Below are positions 18,737 through 27,256 of a DNA stretch of 53,728 bases, piece by piece. The stretch's first letter is position 1, and every line of letters begins with the position of its first letter. Origin of the DNA: a bacterium. Lineage in GTDB: Bacteria > Hydrothermota > Hydrothermia > LBFQ01 > DSFT01. The stretch covers positions 1 to 53,728 of the forward strand of contig JAUQPS010000002.1 in the NCBI GenBank assembly GCA_030550205.1. The letters are read 5' to 3'. Below the pieces are notes generated by a model. It saw only the letters and a program-made list of their open reading frames with translations. It was not told the origin of the DNA and made no database searches. The translations under genes were made by a program, and so were the position numbers.

Positions 18737-19860
18737 ATTTAATAATTTTACTTGGAATTGTATCATTATTTGCAGATATTACATATGAAGGGGCAAGAAG
18801 TACAATTGGGCCATATTTATTTATATTAGGTTCAAGTGCAGTTTTTGTGGGATTTATTGGAGGATTTGGAGAGTTTATTGGTTATTTTTTAAGAATTTTA
18901 TTTGGACATTTGGCAGATAAAACAAAAAATTATTGGGCATTTATGATAGTTGGTTATTCTGTAAATGTTCTTTCTGTTCCTTTATTGGCATTTACTAATA
19001 ATTATATAATTGCAGGAGTTTTAGTGATACTTGAAAGGCTTGGAAAAGCAATTAGAACACCTTCAAGAGATACAATTATTTCATTTATTGGAGCAAAATA
19101 TGGTCAAGGGTTGGCATTTGGAATTCATGAAGCCTTAGATCAGATTGGAGCAATAAGTGGTCCATTAATAATTAGTTTTATTTTATTTTTAACTAATAAT
19201 AGCTATAAAACAAGTTTTTTATTTCTTTTAATACCTGCCATTATTTGTATTATTGTTTTAATTTTTACTGCATTTAAATATCCTAATCCCCAATATATTG
19301 AAAAAGAAAAAATAATTTATGGAAGCATTAGAAAAGAAAGAAAATTTTGGATATATACAATAGCGATAGGTTTTGTAAGTTTTGGATTTGCTCACTTTAT
19401 TTTAGTTTCTTATCATTTTAAAAACTTAAATTTATTTAATCCTTCAACAATTCCTTTACTTTATACAATAGCTATGCTTACAGATGCAATTTTTGCTTTA
19501 ATTCTTGGAAAATTATTTGATAAATATGGAATTAAAATTTTATTATTATCTATCACTTTAACATCATTTTCAAGTCCATTATTGTTTCTATTTAATAATA
19601 AATTGATTATCATTTTTTCTATTATTTTGTGGGGAATTGGTGTTGGAACACAAGAATCTATTATGAGAGCTTATATTTCAAATATAATAAGAAGAGAAGA
19701 AAGAGCAACTGCATTTGGCATTTTTAATTCAATATATGGATTGTCTTGGTTTTTGGGTTCTTTTATACTTGGTTATTTATATACTATTTCTATACCTTTA
19801 ATGGTAGCTATATCTTTTCTCTCACAAATTATAGGCATTTTTATTATCCTAAGGCTTTAA
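18733..19860 (+). CDS. MFS transporter
   Basis: A 375-residue polytopic inner-membrane protein with about 11-12 helices. GHLADKTKNYWAFMIVGY matches the MFS loop 2-3 motif (G-x-L-A-D-x-x-x). LERLGKAIRTPSRDTIIS and GKLFDKYGIK support the assignment. These features resemble a bacterial MFS subgroup annotated as multidrug or unknown. The GTG start overlaps the sucC stop by 4 nt. The 3' end overlaps the convergent half-helicase by 12 nt. The substrate is unknown. Confidence 0.85.
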   Translation: MNLIILLGIVSLFADITYEGARSTIGPYLFILGSSAVFVGFIGGFGEFIGYFLRILFGHLADKTKNYWAFMIVGYSVNVLSVPLLAFTNNYIIAGVLVILERLGKAIRTPSRDTIISFIGAKYGQGLAFGIHEALDQIGAISGPLIISFILFLTNNSYKTSFLFLLIPAIICIIVLIFTAFKYPNPQYIEKEKIIYGSIRKERKFWIYTIAIGFVSFGFAHFILVSYHFKNLNLFNPSTIPLLYTIAMLTDAIFALILGKLFDKYGIKILLLSITLTSFSSPLLFLFNNKLIIIFSIILWGIGVGTQESIMRAYISNIIRREERATAFGIFNSIYGLSWFLGSFILGYLYTISIPLMVAISFLSQIIGIFIILRL

Positions 19861-20520
19861 TTCTTCTATGCTTTTAATAATAGGAACTGGTCTAAAATCA
19901 CTTTTTATAATTAACTCTGCTGAAATCCATTTAGCAATTTCCTCATATCTTGGAAGAGTAGCAGATAGTCCAAGAATATCTACTTTATCTTTCATAAATG
20001 CTACTATTTCTTCAATAGCACTTCCTCTGTTTGAAAAAACAAAATGTATTTCATCAATTACTAATGCTTTTGCATTATAGCCCCAACCTTTATTTCTTAT
20101 AGATAATAATAAACTTTCATATGTGCAAATAACTAAATCTGATTTTATTTCATATGCTTCTTCAATAATATCTCCTGTTCTTAAATCAACATATTTAAAA
20201 ATTTTTTTAAAAAATCTAAAAATTTCATTTGCTAAGGCTTTTGTTGGAACAGTATAAACTTTAAAACCTTGATGTTTTTGAACAAAATGAAGAGCACAAA
20301 TTGTTTTTCCACTTGAAGTTGGAGTAGCAATTAATGCAGAACCTTTTTCATAAAATTTATAAAATATAGTTTGAACAGGATTTAAAAATTCAAATGTTAG
20401 CTTTTCATTTAAAATTTTTGCAGGTAATAAATTTTCTCTAAAAGTTTTACCATCTTTTTTATATTCAACATAACCACCTTCTTTTGTAAATTTTGATTTT
20501 TCGCTAATAATTATTAACAC
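19849..20520 (-). CDS. Single-domain (RecA1-only) Ski2-like helicase
   Basis: A 223-residue protein carrying only the first RecA-like domain of a superfamily-2 helicase. It has a Q-like region (LNPVQTIFYKFYEKGSA), Walker A ATPTSSGKT, motif Ia VPTKALANEI, motif Ib near RTGDIIEE, DEIH and motif III SATLP. It stops just after the Ski2-type FRPVPI hinge, where the second domain (motifs IV-VI) should begin. No second half lies in this window. It may be a truncated remnant or half of a split enzyme. GTG start directly after the stop of the PntA-like gene. Confidence 0.8.
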   Translation of the reverse strand: MLIIISEKSKFTKEGGYVEYKKDGKTFRENLLPAKILNEKLTFEFLNPVQTIFYKFYEKGSALIATPTSSGKTICALHFVQKHQGFKVYTVPTKALANEIFRFFKKIFKYVDLRTGDIIEEAYEIKSDLVICTYESLLLSIRNKGWGYNAKALVIDEIHFVFSNRGSAIEEIVAFMKDKVDILGLSATLPRYEEIAKWISAELIIKSDFRPVPIIKSIEELKP

Positions 20521-20781
20521 TTATTTTTTAAACATTGAAAGCATTCTATCCGCTATAAAATAGCCCCCTACAACATTTATTGTTCCAATAAGAAGAGCTA
20601 TAAAACCAAGAATTGAGCCACTTCCAGCAGATTCAATTGCTGAAACTACCATTATTGAAGCAATAGCATGGCTTGCTACAACAAGTGGTGTATGGAGTAT
20701 TGGAGGGACTTTCGTTATAATTTCAAAACCTATTATTAAGGATAACACAAAAAGCACAATTGCCAAAACAATAGGATCCAT
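20521..20781 (-). CDS. NAD(P) transhydrogenase alpha subunit, 4TM part (PntA2)
   Basis: An 86-residue membrane protein with three to four helices. KVPPILHTPLVVASHAIASI corresponds to the conserved x-V-x-P-x-L-H-T-P-L-M-S-x-T-N-A-I-S-G segment. The end, GTINVVGGYFIADRMLSMFKK, closely follows the PntA C-terminus. In split transhydrogenases this subunit, with PntA1 and PntB, couples hydride transfer between NADH and NADP+ to proton flow. PntA1 and PntB are not adjacent. The usual Thr-Asn-Ala is replaced by Ser-His-Ala, a notable change in the membrane core. Promoter shared with the divergent gene. Confidence 0.85.
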   Translation of the reverse strand: MDPIVLAIVLFVLSLIIGFEIITKVPPILHTPLVVASHAIASIMVVSAIESAGSGSILGFIALLIGTINVVGGYFIADRMLSMFKK

Positions 20782-20783
20782 AG

Positions 20784-20799
20784 CTTTAAAATTTTAAAG
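20784..20799. promoter_or_regulatory. Bidirectional palindromic promoter
   Basis: CTTTAAAATTTTAAAG is a perfect 16-bp palindrome that nearly fills the 18-bp gap between two divergent start codons. Plus-strand TAAAAT (20787-20792) ends 7 nt before the ATG at 20800. Minus-strand TAAAAT (20796-20791) ends 9 nt before the ATG at 20781. Confidence 0.65.
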
Positions 20800-21540
20800 A
20801 TGGCGTTTTTTCTCCTTTCACAAATTGTTTTTAAATCTGAAAGTGTTAACATTTATATAAAAGATATAGGAAATATAACAGGCATTCAAGAATATTATAT
20901 ATCTCAAACTAAGTATAGAATAAATGAAAAACTAAATTTAAATAGGGAAAAGTTAGTAAGTAAATTTATGGAAAAATATTATGCGGGTAATAAGTCCATT
21001 ATTATAGATCTGGATAATGATAGTGTTTATAGAATTGATAATTATGAGAAAAGTTATTATGTTTATAAATTGGATAATTACATAAGACCTATTGAAAAAG
21101 TTGAAGAAAAGAAAAAGGATGTAAAAGCAAAATTAAGTATTAAAAATTTAGGTGATTGTAATTATGAAATTAAGTTTAGTTTTGAAGGAGATAGTATCAT
21201 TTCAAAAATTTGTTATAAAGAAATTGAAACAAATCAAGTTGAAAATCAATTCTTTTTAAATTATAATAAAAAAATTAAAGTGGATATAGATAGTAGAATT
21301 TTTCAAAAGCTTGGAGTATTTTCAATAAATAATCCATTTGTAAAATTTTTAATGAGTGATGTTGTAAAGAAATCTGATTTGGAAAAGATATTAAAAATTA
21401 AGGGTTATCCATATACCATAGAGCTTAGATACTATAATGATACAAGCTTAGTTTATAAGTATTTTTCAAAGCTTATAAGAGTTGAGAATAGAGGGGACGT
21501 AAATGTTTTTAAGATTGATACTACTTATAATCGCAAGTAG
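20800..21540 (+). CDS. Hypothetical exported protein (possibly DUF4412-like)
   Basis: A 246-residue protein. A very short uncharged hydrophobic start (MAFFLLSQIVF) is followed by an all-beta-looking sequence. SIIIDLDNDSVYRIDNYEKSYYVY resembles the strand pattern of DUF4412/LolA-like periplasmic proteins, in which a bound state is read out as a beta-sheet. This assignment is weak. Its stop overlaps the start of the downstream lipoprotein gene by 38 nt, so the two are probably co-expressed. Confidence 0.6.
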   Translation: MAFFLLSQIVFKSESVNIYIKDIGNITGIQEYYISQTKYRINEKLNLNREKLVSKFMEKYYAGNKSIIIDLDNDSVYRIDNYEKSYYVYKLDNYIRPIEKVEEKKKDVKAKLSIKNLGDCNYEIKFSFEGDSIISKICYKEIETNQVENQFFLNYNKKIKVDIDSRIFQKLGVFSINNPFVKFLMSDVVKKSDLEKILKIKGYPYTIELRYYNDTSLVYKYFSKLIRVENRGDVNVFKIDTTYNRK

Positions 21541-21895
21541 TCTTTTGTTTTCCTGTCAAGAAAACTGTAGAAGGCTTGTTTATAAGGTTCAAGAAGCGGA
21601 GTATAGACTTATTCCTAAATCTGGTTATAATATAAGATTTTTCTTAAAAGCTGGTGATAGCATTTATGTAGTTTCAAAAGTTGTAGAAGGAGGTAAAATT
21701 GATCATATCTGTTTATCAAGTGCAATATATCTTTCAAAAGGAATAGGAAGGCCAATAGCCTGTGCTGATGATGTTGAACAAGTAGATTGGAAATTTAAAA
21801 TCCTTGAAGCTGGTGAATATGCAGTTTATATTAGAAATAATTCAAATGAGTTTAAAAGATATTATGTAAATACTTATTATGTGCGTTGTGAATAA
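21503..21895 (+). CDS. Small lipoprotein with a GOLD/pre-peptidase-like beta fold
   Basis: A 130-residue protein. MFLRLILLIIASSLLFSC is a lipoprotein signal with Cys18 as the likely lipidation site. The mature part alternates beta strands (IRFFLKAGDSIYVVSKVVEGG, then WKFKILEAGEYAVYIRNNS), resembling GOLD or pre-peptidase C-terminal domains, which are binding modules. Four other cysteines (about 22, 74, 87 and 129) could form disulfides. The start is inside the previous gene and the 3' end overlaps a convergent membrane-protein gene by 19 nt. Confidence 0.65.
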   Translation: MFLRLILLIIASSLLFSCQENCRRLVYKVQEAEYRLIPKSGYNIRFFLKAGDSIYVVSKVVEGGKIDHICLSSAIYLSKGIGRPIACADDVEQVDWKFKILEAGEYAVYIRNNSNEFKRYYVNTYYVRCE

Positions 21896-22668
21896 ATTTC
21901 GGGTTCAAGTTTAGAAATATCAACATTATCTCGCTTATATACTAAAACTAAATATCCGATTAAATCCGAAATAAATAAAATTGAAAAGCTATAACTTAAA
22001 GCAAAAAGATAAGTAAGAATATATAATATGTGTAGTTCATTTAAATTCAAAAATTGATTTAAGAATTGGATTATTAAGTAAAGCACTATGAATAGAATAA
22101 AACCTCCAAATATAGCAGAAATTATAGATATTAGTTTATATGAAATAAGTCTGTGTAGTTGATTATTAAACATAGAGAAACTTTCAAATATAATATCAAA
22201 ACTATCATAATTTTGTGTGCTAATTGCAGATATTCCAACACTTTCACTAACAATAAGTCCTATTATTAAATAAAAAAGCAAAATGGTAAAAATCAATAAT
22301 AAAGGAAATGAAATATACAACAATATGTTGTGAATTTTTGAGATAAAAATGAGGGTATAAATTATTAAAAGTATGAAAATTGCTAATATCACAAAAATTA
22401 TAATAAATCCAATATATTTTAAAATGCCTTTTATGGAAAATTTAAAAGCCCTTTTTAACTCATAAAAGTAATCCCCTTTTATTTGTTCATATGTTAGTTT
22501 TGAAATGAGAATTTTTGAGAAAAAGTAATAAATAATGAAAATTGTTAAAGTTAAATAGTCAAAGTTTAAATATAAAAGGAAAAAAAGTGCTGAAAGAGGA
22601 TATAAAATTAATAGCTTTTTAAAACTTAAAGCAAAACGAAATGATTTAAATAAATCCTTATAACTCAC
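21877..22668 (-). CDS. Hypothetical polytopic membrane protein
   Basis: A 263-residue protein, largely hydrophobic, with about six transmembrane helices. Helices are grouped at about 18-58, 83-150 and 175-245. It resembles glycerophosphoryl/DUF-type six-helix proteins only in size; no family motif was recognised. The GTG start at 22668 follows a variant box, ACTTTAAACTTTT. It is divergent from sufC and convergent with the lipoprotein gene. Confidence 0.65.
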   Translation of the reverse strand: MSYKDLFKSFRFALSFKKLLILYPLSALFFLLYLNFDYLTLTIFIIYYFFSKILISKLTYEQIKGDYFYELKRAFKFSIKGILKYIGFIIIFVILAIFILLIIYTLIFISKIHNILLYISFPLLLIFTILLFYLIIGLIVSESVGISAISTQNYDSFDIIFESFSMFNNQLHRLISYKLISIISAIFGGFILFIVLYLIIQFLNQFLNLNELHILYILTYLFALSYSFSILFISDLIGYLVLVYKRDNVDISKLEPEIYSQRT

Positions 22669-22726
22669 AATTATTAAAAGTTTAAAGTTTAAAAAAATTT
22701 CCTACCTTTTTAGTCAAAAATTATGC

Positions 22727-22737
22727 TTTAAAATTTT
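22727..22737 (+). promoter_or_regulatory. -10 box of the suf unit
   Basis: GCTTTAAAATTTT. TAAAAT (22729-22734) ends 7 nt before the sufC ATG at 22742. sufC has no Shine-Dalgarno, whereas the next two genes do. Confidence 0.6.
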
Positions 22738-22741
22738 CTAT

Positions 22742-23509
22742 ATGGCTGAGAAACTTATCATTAAAAACTTAAGAGTTTCCATAGAAGGAAAAGAGATTTT
22801 AAAGGGAATTTCCTTAGATGTTGAAAGAGGGAAAATTTGTGCGATTATGGGTCCAAATGGAAGTGGAAAATCTACACTTGCATACGCTATTATGGGACAT
22901 CCAAAATATGAAATTATTGAAGGTGAAGTGATTTATAAAGATAAAAACATATTAGAGCTTTCTCCTGATGAAAGAGCAAAATTGGGAATATTTTTGGCGT
23001 TTCAACATCCATATGAAATAGATGGGGTTAGACTTTCTACATTTTTGTGGCAAAGTTATGTTAAAAAATTTGAAAATTCAGATAAAAAACCAAATATAAT
23101 GGAATTTAGAAAACAATTAAAAAATTCACTTTTAAGTATGGGAATGGATGAAAATATGATAGATAGATTTTTAAATGTTGGATTTTCAGGTGGTGAAAAA
23201 AAGAGAACAGAAATTGTTCAAATGTTAATTTTAAAACCAGAAATTGCAGTATTAGATGAGATTGATTCTGGTCTTGATATTGATGCTATTAGAATTGTTT
23301 CGGAAAATGTTAATAAGCTTGTAAGAGAGAATAATACGGGAATTTTGATAATTACACACTATCAAAGAATTTTAAATTATATTAAGCCTGATTATGTTTA
23401 TGTTTTAGTTGATGGTAAAATTGTAGATAGTGGGGATTATAGATTAGCAGAGGAGCTTGAAAGAGAAGGATATAGGAAGTATGGTATAGAAGAGGAGGTT
23501 AAGATATGA
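22742..23509 (+). CDS. sufC: Fe-S cluster assembly ATPase SufC
   Basis: A 255-residue soluble ABC ATPase. Walker A MGPNGSGKSTLAYAIMG is near 35-50, the Q-loop is FLAFQHPYEIDGV, the signature is GFSGGEKKRTEIVQ and Walker B is AVLDEIDSGLD, with H-loop ITHYQR. All match SufC closely. SufC drives the SufBCD scaffold that builds Fe-S clusters. It heads a unit with a ferritin-like gene and sufB; the GTG/ATG-type 4-nt overlap with the next gene indicates coupling. Confidence 0.95.
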   Translation: MAEKLIIKNLRVSIEGKEILKGISLDVERGKICAIMGPNGSGKSTLAYAIMGHPKYEIIEGEVIYKDKNILELSPDERAKLGIFLAFQHPYEIDGVRLSTFLWQSYVKKFENSDKKPNIMEFRKQLKNSLLSMGMDENMIDRFLNVGFSGGEKKRTEIVQMLILKPEIAVLDEIDSGLDIDAIRIVSENVNKLVRENNTGILIITHYQRILNYIKPDYVYVLVDGKIVDSGDYRLAEELEREGYRKYGIEEEVKI

Positions 23510-23925
23510 AGGAGCTTATAGATGCTTTGAATGAAGATTTAGCATTTGAGTATAGTGCTATAATTCAATATATTACTTATTCTGCTATTGTTAAAGGAAT
23601 AAGTAGATTAGAATTAGGTGAATTTTTCTTAAAAGAAATTAATGATGAGCTTGAGCATGCAAAGTATCTATCTAATAAAATTTCTGCCCTTGGTGGCACA
23701 CCAATAATAGAACCAAAAACTTTTAAAATTACAGAGAATGTAAAGGAAATGTTAGAAGAGCTTTTAAAAGCAGAAGAAGAAACAATTGAAAGATATAAAA
23801 GACATTCACAGCTTGCTGAAAAATTAGGATATATTGATATAAAAGTTCAACTTGAAAATATCATTTTAGATGAAGCAAAACATAGAGATGAAATAAAGAA
23901 AATTTTACATAACATAGGAGGGTAA
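23506..23925 (+). CDS. Ferritin-like diiron protein inside the suf operon
   Basis: A 139-residue four-helix protein of the ferritin/bacterioferritin-like group. Helix 1 has EYSAIIQYITY, helix 2 EINDELEHAKYL (E-x-x-H), helix 3 EEETIERYKRH and helix 4 LDEAKHRDEIKK (D-E-x-x-H). The set gives a complete carboxylate/His diiron site. It has a Shine-Dalgarno (GAGGAGG) and overlaps sufC by 4 nt, with sufB 3 nt downstream. Storing or handing over iron for SufB assembly is an inference from location. Alternatives are peroxide scavenging or a DUF2202/rubrerythrin-like role. Confidence 0.85.
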   Translation: MKELIDALNEDLAFEYSAIIQYITYSAIVKGISRLELGEFFLKEINDELEHAKYLSNKISALGGTPIIEPKTFKITENVKEMLEELLKAEEETIERYKRHSQLAEKLGYIDIKVQLENIILDEAKHRDEIKKILHNIGG

Positions 23926-23928
23926 GCT

Positions 23929-25395
23929 ATGGAAAGAACAAGAATAGAGGAGGAAATTTTAGAGATAGTGCCAGAAAAGAAAAAGACAATAAAAGAAGAA
24001 GAATTTAATTTAGATATTGATTATAAGAAGTATGGTTTTAGGGATGAAGATGCAGTTTATGAATTTATCAGTGGCCCTGGAATTAACCCTGAGAAAATAA
24101 TTTTAATCTCAAAGTTAAAAAATGAACCTGAATGGATGACAGAAATTAGGCTAAAAGCATATGAGATATTTTTAAAATTACATATTCCAAATTGGGGAGT
24201 TAAATTGGATGATATTAACTTTGATGAAGTTGTATATTATGTAAGACCTACAAGTAAGGTTGCAAAGAGTTGGGATGAAGTTCCGGAATATATAAGAAGG
24301 ACATATGAAAAACTTGGAATACCAGAGGCGGAAAGGAAATATCTTGGTGGAGTTGAGGCTCAGTATGATTCCCAAGTAGTTTATTCAAGTATAAAGAAGG
24401 AATTGGAAGAGAAAGGGGTTATATTTACATCTATGGATGAAGCGGTAAGGAAATATCCAGATATTGTAAAAGAATATTTTGGAACTGTTGTGCCGGCAAG
24501 TGATAATAAATTTGCTGCACTTAATACCGCTGTTTGGGCTGGCGGTTCATTTGTATATGTTCCAAAGGGTGTGAAAGTAGATATTCCATTACAAGCATAT
24601 TTTAGAATAAATTATGAAAGATCTGGGCAATTTGAAAGAACTTTGATTATTGCAGAAGAAGGCGCTTATGTTCACTATATCGAGGGGTGTACCGCTCCCA
24701 TATATGATACTCATAATTTACACGCAGCAGTTGTTGAAGTTATAGTGAAAGAAAATGCCCATGTAAGATATACTACTATTCAAAATTGGTCAAGAAATGT
24801 ATTAAATTTAGTTACAAAGAGAGCAAAAGTTTATAAGAATGGTTTTATGGAATGGATTTCTGGTGAGCTTGGAAGTGGTAGAAATATGAAATATCCAAGT
24901 GCTATATTGATTGGTGAAAATGCAAGGGCGGATATATTATCTATGAGTTTTGCAAATACTGGAATGTGGCATGATACGGGAGGAAAGGTTATTATTATGG
25001 CTCCAAATTGTAAAGCAACTATTACTTCTAAAAGTATATCAAAGGGTGGAGGAATATCTACTTATAGGGGACTTGTTCAAGTTCATAAAAATGCAGAAAA
25101 TGCAAAAATTTCAGTTTCTTGTGATGCTCTTATAATGGATGATTATTCTACAAGCAATACTTATCCATATATAGAAATTGAAGCAGATAGAGTTAATATC
25201 GCTCATGAAGCAAAGGTTGGAAAAATTGGTGAAGAGCAAGTATTTTATCTTATGAGTAGAGGGCTTTCTGAGAAAGAAGCAGTAACTATGATTGTAATGG
25301 GATTTATAGAACCACTTTCAAAGGAATTACCTATGGAATATGCTATTGAATTAAATAGACTTATTGAATTGGAGATGGAGGGTAGTGTAGGGTAG
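23929..25395 (+). CDS. sufB: Fe-S cluster scaffold SufB
   Basis: A 488-residue SufB of normal length. It has VPKGVKVDIPLQAYFRIN, HYIEGCTAPIYDTHNLHAAVVEV (conserved Cys and His), RAKVYKNGFMEWISGELGSG and the C-terminal HEAKVGKIGEEQVFYLMSRGLSEKEA. SufB forms the scaffold with SufC and SufD and receives sulfur. The ATG follows an AGGAGGG Shine-Dalgarno. No SufD, SufS or SufU/SufE gene follows; a decayed kelch gene does. Confidence 0.95.
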   Translation: MERTRIEEEILEIVPEKKKTIKEEEFNLDIDYKKYGFRDEDAVYEFISGPGINPEKIILISKLKNEPEWMTEIRLKAYEIFLKLHIPNWGVKLDDINFDEVVYYVRPTSKVAKSWDEVPEYIRRTYEKLGIPEAERKYLGGVEAQYDSQVVYSSIKKELEEKGVIFTSMDEAVRKYPDIVKEYFGTVVPASDNKFAALNTAVWAGGSFVYVPKGVKVDIPLQAYFRINYERSGQFERTLIIAEEGAYVHYIEGCTAPIYDTHNLHAAVVEVIVKENAHVRYTTIQNWSRNVLNLVTKRAKVYKNGFMEWISGELGSGRNMKYPSAILIGENARADILSMSFANTGMWHDTGGKVIIMAPNCKATITSKSISKGGGISTYRGLVQVHKNAENAKISVSCDALIMDDYSTSNTYPYIEIEADRVNIAHEAKVGKIGEEQVFYLMSRGLSEKEAVTMIVMGFIEPLSKELPMEYAIELNRLIELEMEGSVG

Positions 25396-25419
25396 TTATC
25401 ATTACTCAATCCTATCCAT

Positions 25420-26278
25420 AAATTTCAGGTGTTTTTAATCTTATTTAGTCTTTTTCTTAAACTTTAACGTAAGTAAGCTGATATTCTTTCAAGACTTACC
25501 ACATTATTTTTGGGAATAAAATTAGATATTCCTCCAATTATCCATATTTTTTTCATCAATTACAGTGCAAGCTAAATAATCATTTTCTTCTGTAATGTTT
25601 CCAACTAGATGCCAATTTTTTTCATCACTTGAATATCAAACATCATTTGATTCATAAGGACCACCTTACCGCTTACTATCCAGATTTTATTATTGAAAAC
25701 AAATGAATTATGATTCATACAAGATAAAAATTCTGGCTCATTCGTAATCAATTTTTAGCGTCATCTGTTACAAGTTTCCAATTTAATTTTTTCCGAACCC
25801 ATCATATCCGCCAATAAACAATAATTTATTCTTAAAAACTATAACTTGGAGAAAACTGAGCATTTTTTGTGGCTAAAACAAATTTATTATTCTTTAAATA
25901 CCAAATATCATTATCTTGGAGAAAATAAGTTATCTGTTTCAGATGTAAACAAGTTGTCCTTCTCTTGGAAGAAATGGAGGTCTTTTTGTGGCTAATTTCC
26001 AATTTATACCATACATCATTAAGGTTTAATAAGCCAATTACTCATATTTTATTTTCAAACACTACGAAAATCCATTTTTTGAGCACTACTTATTTTATCG
26101 TTAAAAGCTATTGCTTTATGGAAACCAAGGAGAAAATTTCGCATTTTCAATAACCAAATTCCAATTTTTTCCATCTTCTGAATAACACATATCATCAAAT
26201 CGTTCCACATAATAATTAACCTTACTTAAACCTCCAAAGTAACTTCTTGAAGGAAATTCTTTAACTTCATTATAAACA
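25420..26278 (-). pseudogene. Decayed kelch-repeat (beta-propeller) gene
   Basis: This 880-bp stretch has no long frame, but the minus strand still reads as kelch repeats across frameshifts and stops. Readable pieces are FDDMCYSEDGKNWNLV and IENAKFSPW near 26180, NDIWYLKNNKFVLATKNAQF near 25900, SFVFNNKIWIVSGK near 25690 and KNWHLVGNITEENDY near 25600. These match the (N)DVWYS-DG-NW / FVFNNKIWIVGG repeat of exported propellers. At least two conserved Trp codons have become TGA. The N-terminal end is missing against kdsD. Nothing else is visible between sufB and kdsD. Confidence 0.75.
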
Positions 26279-27256
26279 TTACAATATCCCTTCTCTTAGA
26301 ATATCATGTAAGTGTATTATTCCAATAAGTTTGTTTTGTTCATCCAAAACTAACAAAACTGTAATTTTATATTTTTCCATTAAATTTAAAGCATCTCCAA
26401 CGGTTTCATTATATTTAATTGTTTTTGGATTTCTTGTCATAGCACTAATAACAGTGCCATTATTTAAATCATTTCCCTTTTCAATATATCTTCTTAAATC
26501 CCCATCTGTTATAATTCCTACTAAATTTCCATTTCTATCAAGAACCGCTACCGCTCCAAATCCCTTACTTGTAATTTCAATTATTGCATCTTTAATACTC
26601 ATATCTTCATATACAATCGGCACCTTATTTCCAGTATGCATAATTTCATAAACTCTTTTAAGTCTCTTTCCAATTAATCCACCTGGATGTAGTTTTGCAA
26701 ATTGCTCCTTTGTAAATCCTTTTAATTCCATTAAAGTTATAGCAATAGCATCACCAAGCACAAGAGTTGCAGTTGTTGAAGATGTTGGAGCAAGATTAAG
26801 GGGGCATGCTTCTCTAATAATTTTTATATCAATTATAACATCACTTTTTTGAGCTAATGTAGAATTTTTATTTCCTGTTATACAAATTATTGGTATGTTT
26901 AAAAATTTTAAATATGGAATGATGTTTATGATTTCTTCTGTTTCACCACTATTTGATATAATAACTGCTACATCATTTTTATCTATCATTCCTAAATCTC
27001 CATGAATTGCTTCTGCAGGATGTAAGAAAATTGAGGGTGTTCCTGTGCTTGATAGAGTAGAGGATATTTTTCTAGCTATAATTCCAGATTTTCCAATTCC
27101 AATAAGAACAACTTTCCCTTTGCAATTAGCTAAAATCTCAATTGCTTTTACAAATGAGCTATTTAAACTTTTTTTTAACTCAAATAAACTTTCAATTTCT
27201 ATGTCTATGGTTCTTCTTGCAATTTCTAAAATTTTTTCTTCATTCAATAACTTCAT
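26279..27256 (-). CDS. kdsD: Arabinose-5-phosphate isomerase (KdsD/KpsF type)
   Basis: A 325-residue protein with the standard SIS-CBS-CBS layout. The SIS domain at about 35-175 has VVLIGIGKSGIIARKISSTLSSTGTPSIFLHPAEAIHGDLG and ISNSGETEEI, and LNLAPTSSTTATLVLGDA is also typical. Two CBS domains at about 205-325 follow. The enzyme converts ribulose 5-phosphate to arabinose 5-phosphate, the first step to Kdo for lipopolysaccharide. This supports an LPS-type outer membrane. It overlaps pdp by 17 nt. Confidence 0.92.
   Translation of the reverse strand: MKLLNEEKILEIARRTIDIEIESLFELKKSLNSSFVKAIEILANCKGKVVLIGIGKSGIIARKISSTLSSTGTPSIFLHPAEAIHGDLGMIDKNDVAVIISNSGETEEIINIIPYLKFLNIPIICITGNKNSTLAQKSDVIIDIKIIREACPLNLAPTSSTTATLVLGDAIAITLMELKGFTKEQFAKLHPGGLIGKRLKRVYEIMHTGNKVPIVYEDMSIKDAIIEITSKGFGAVAVLDRNGNLVGIITDGDLRRYIEKGNDLNNGTVISAMTRNPKTIKYNETVGDALNLMEKYKITVLLVLDEQNKLIGIIHLHDILREGIL

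Noticed and set aside
25965-26153. Plus-strand ORF of 62 codons
   Set aside because: Antisense shadow of the kelch relic, no start signal or family resemblance.
25420-26278. TGA recoded as Trp, because two conserved kelch Trp codons are TGA
   Set aside because: Other Trp codons in the same relic are TGG, frameshifts are also present, and TGA ends several intact genes nearby (e.g. 2174-2176, 35798-35800). G-to-A decay is simpler.
26331-26651. Plus-strand ORF of 106 codons inside kdsD
   Set aside because: Complement of a strongly conserved gene; hydrophobic composition follows from the reverse strand of AT-rich coding DNA.
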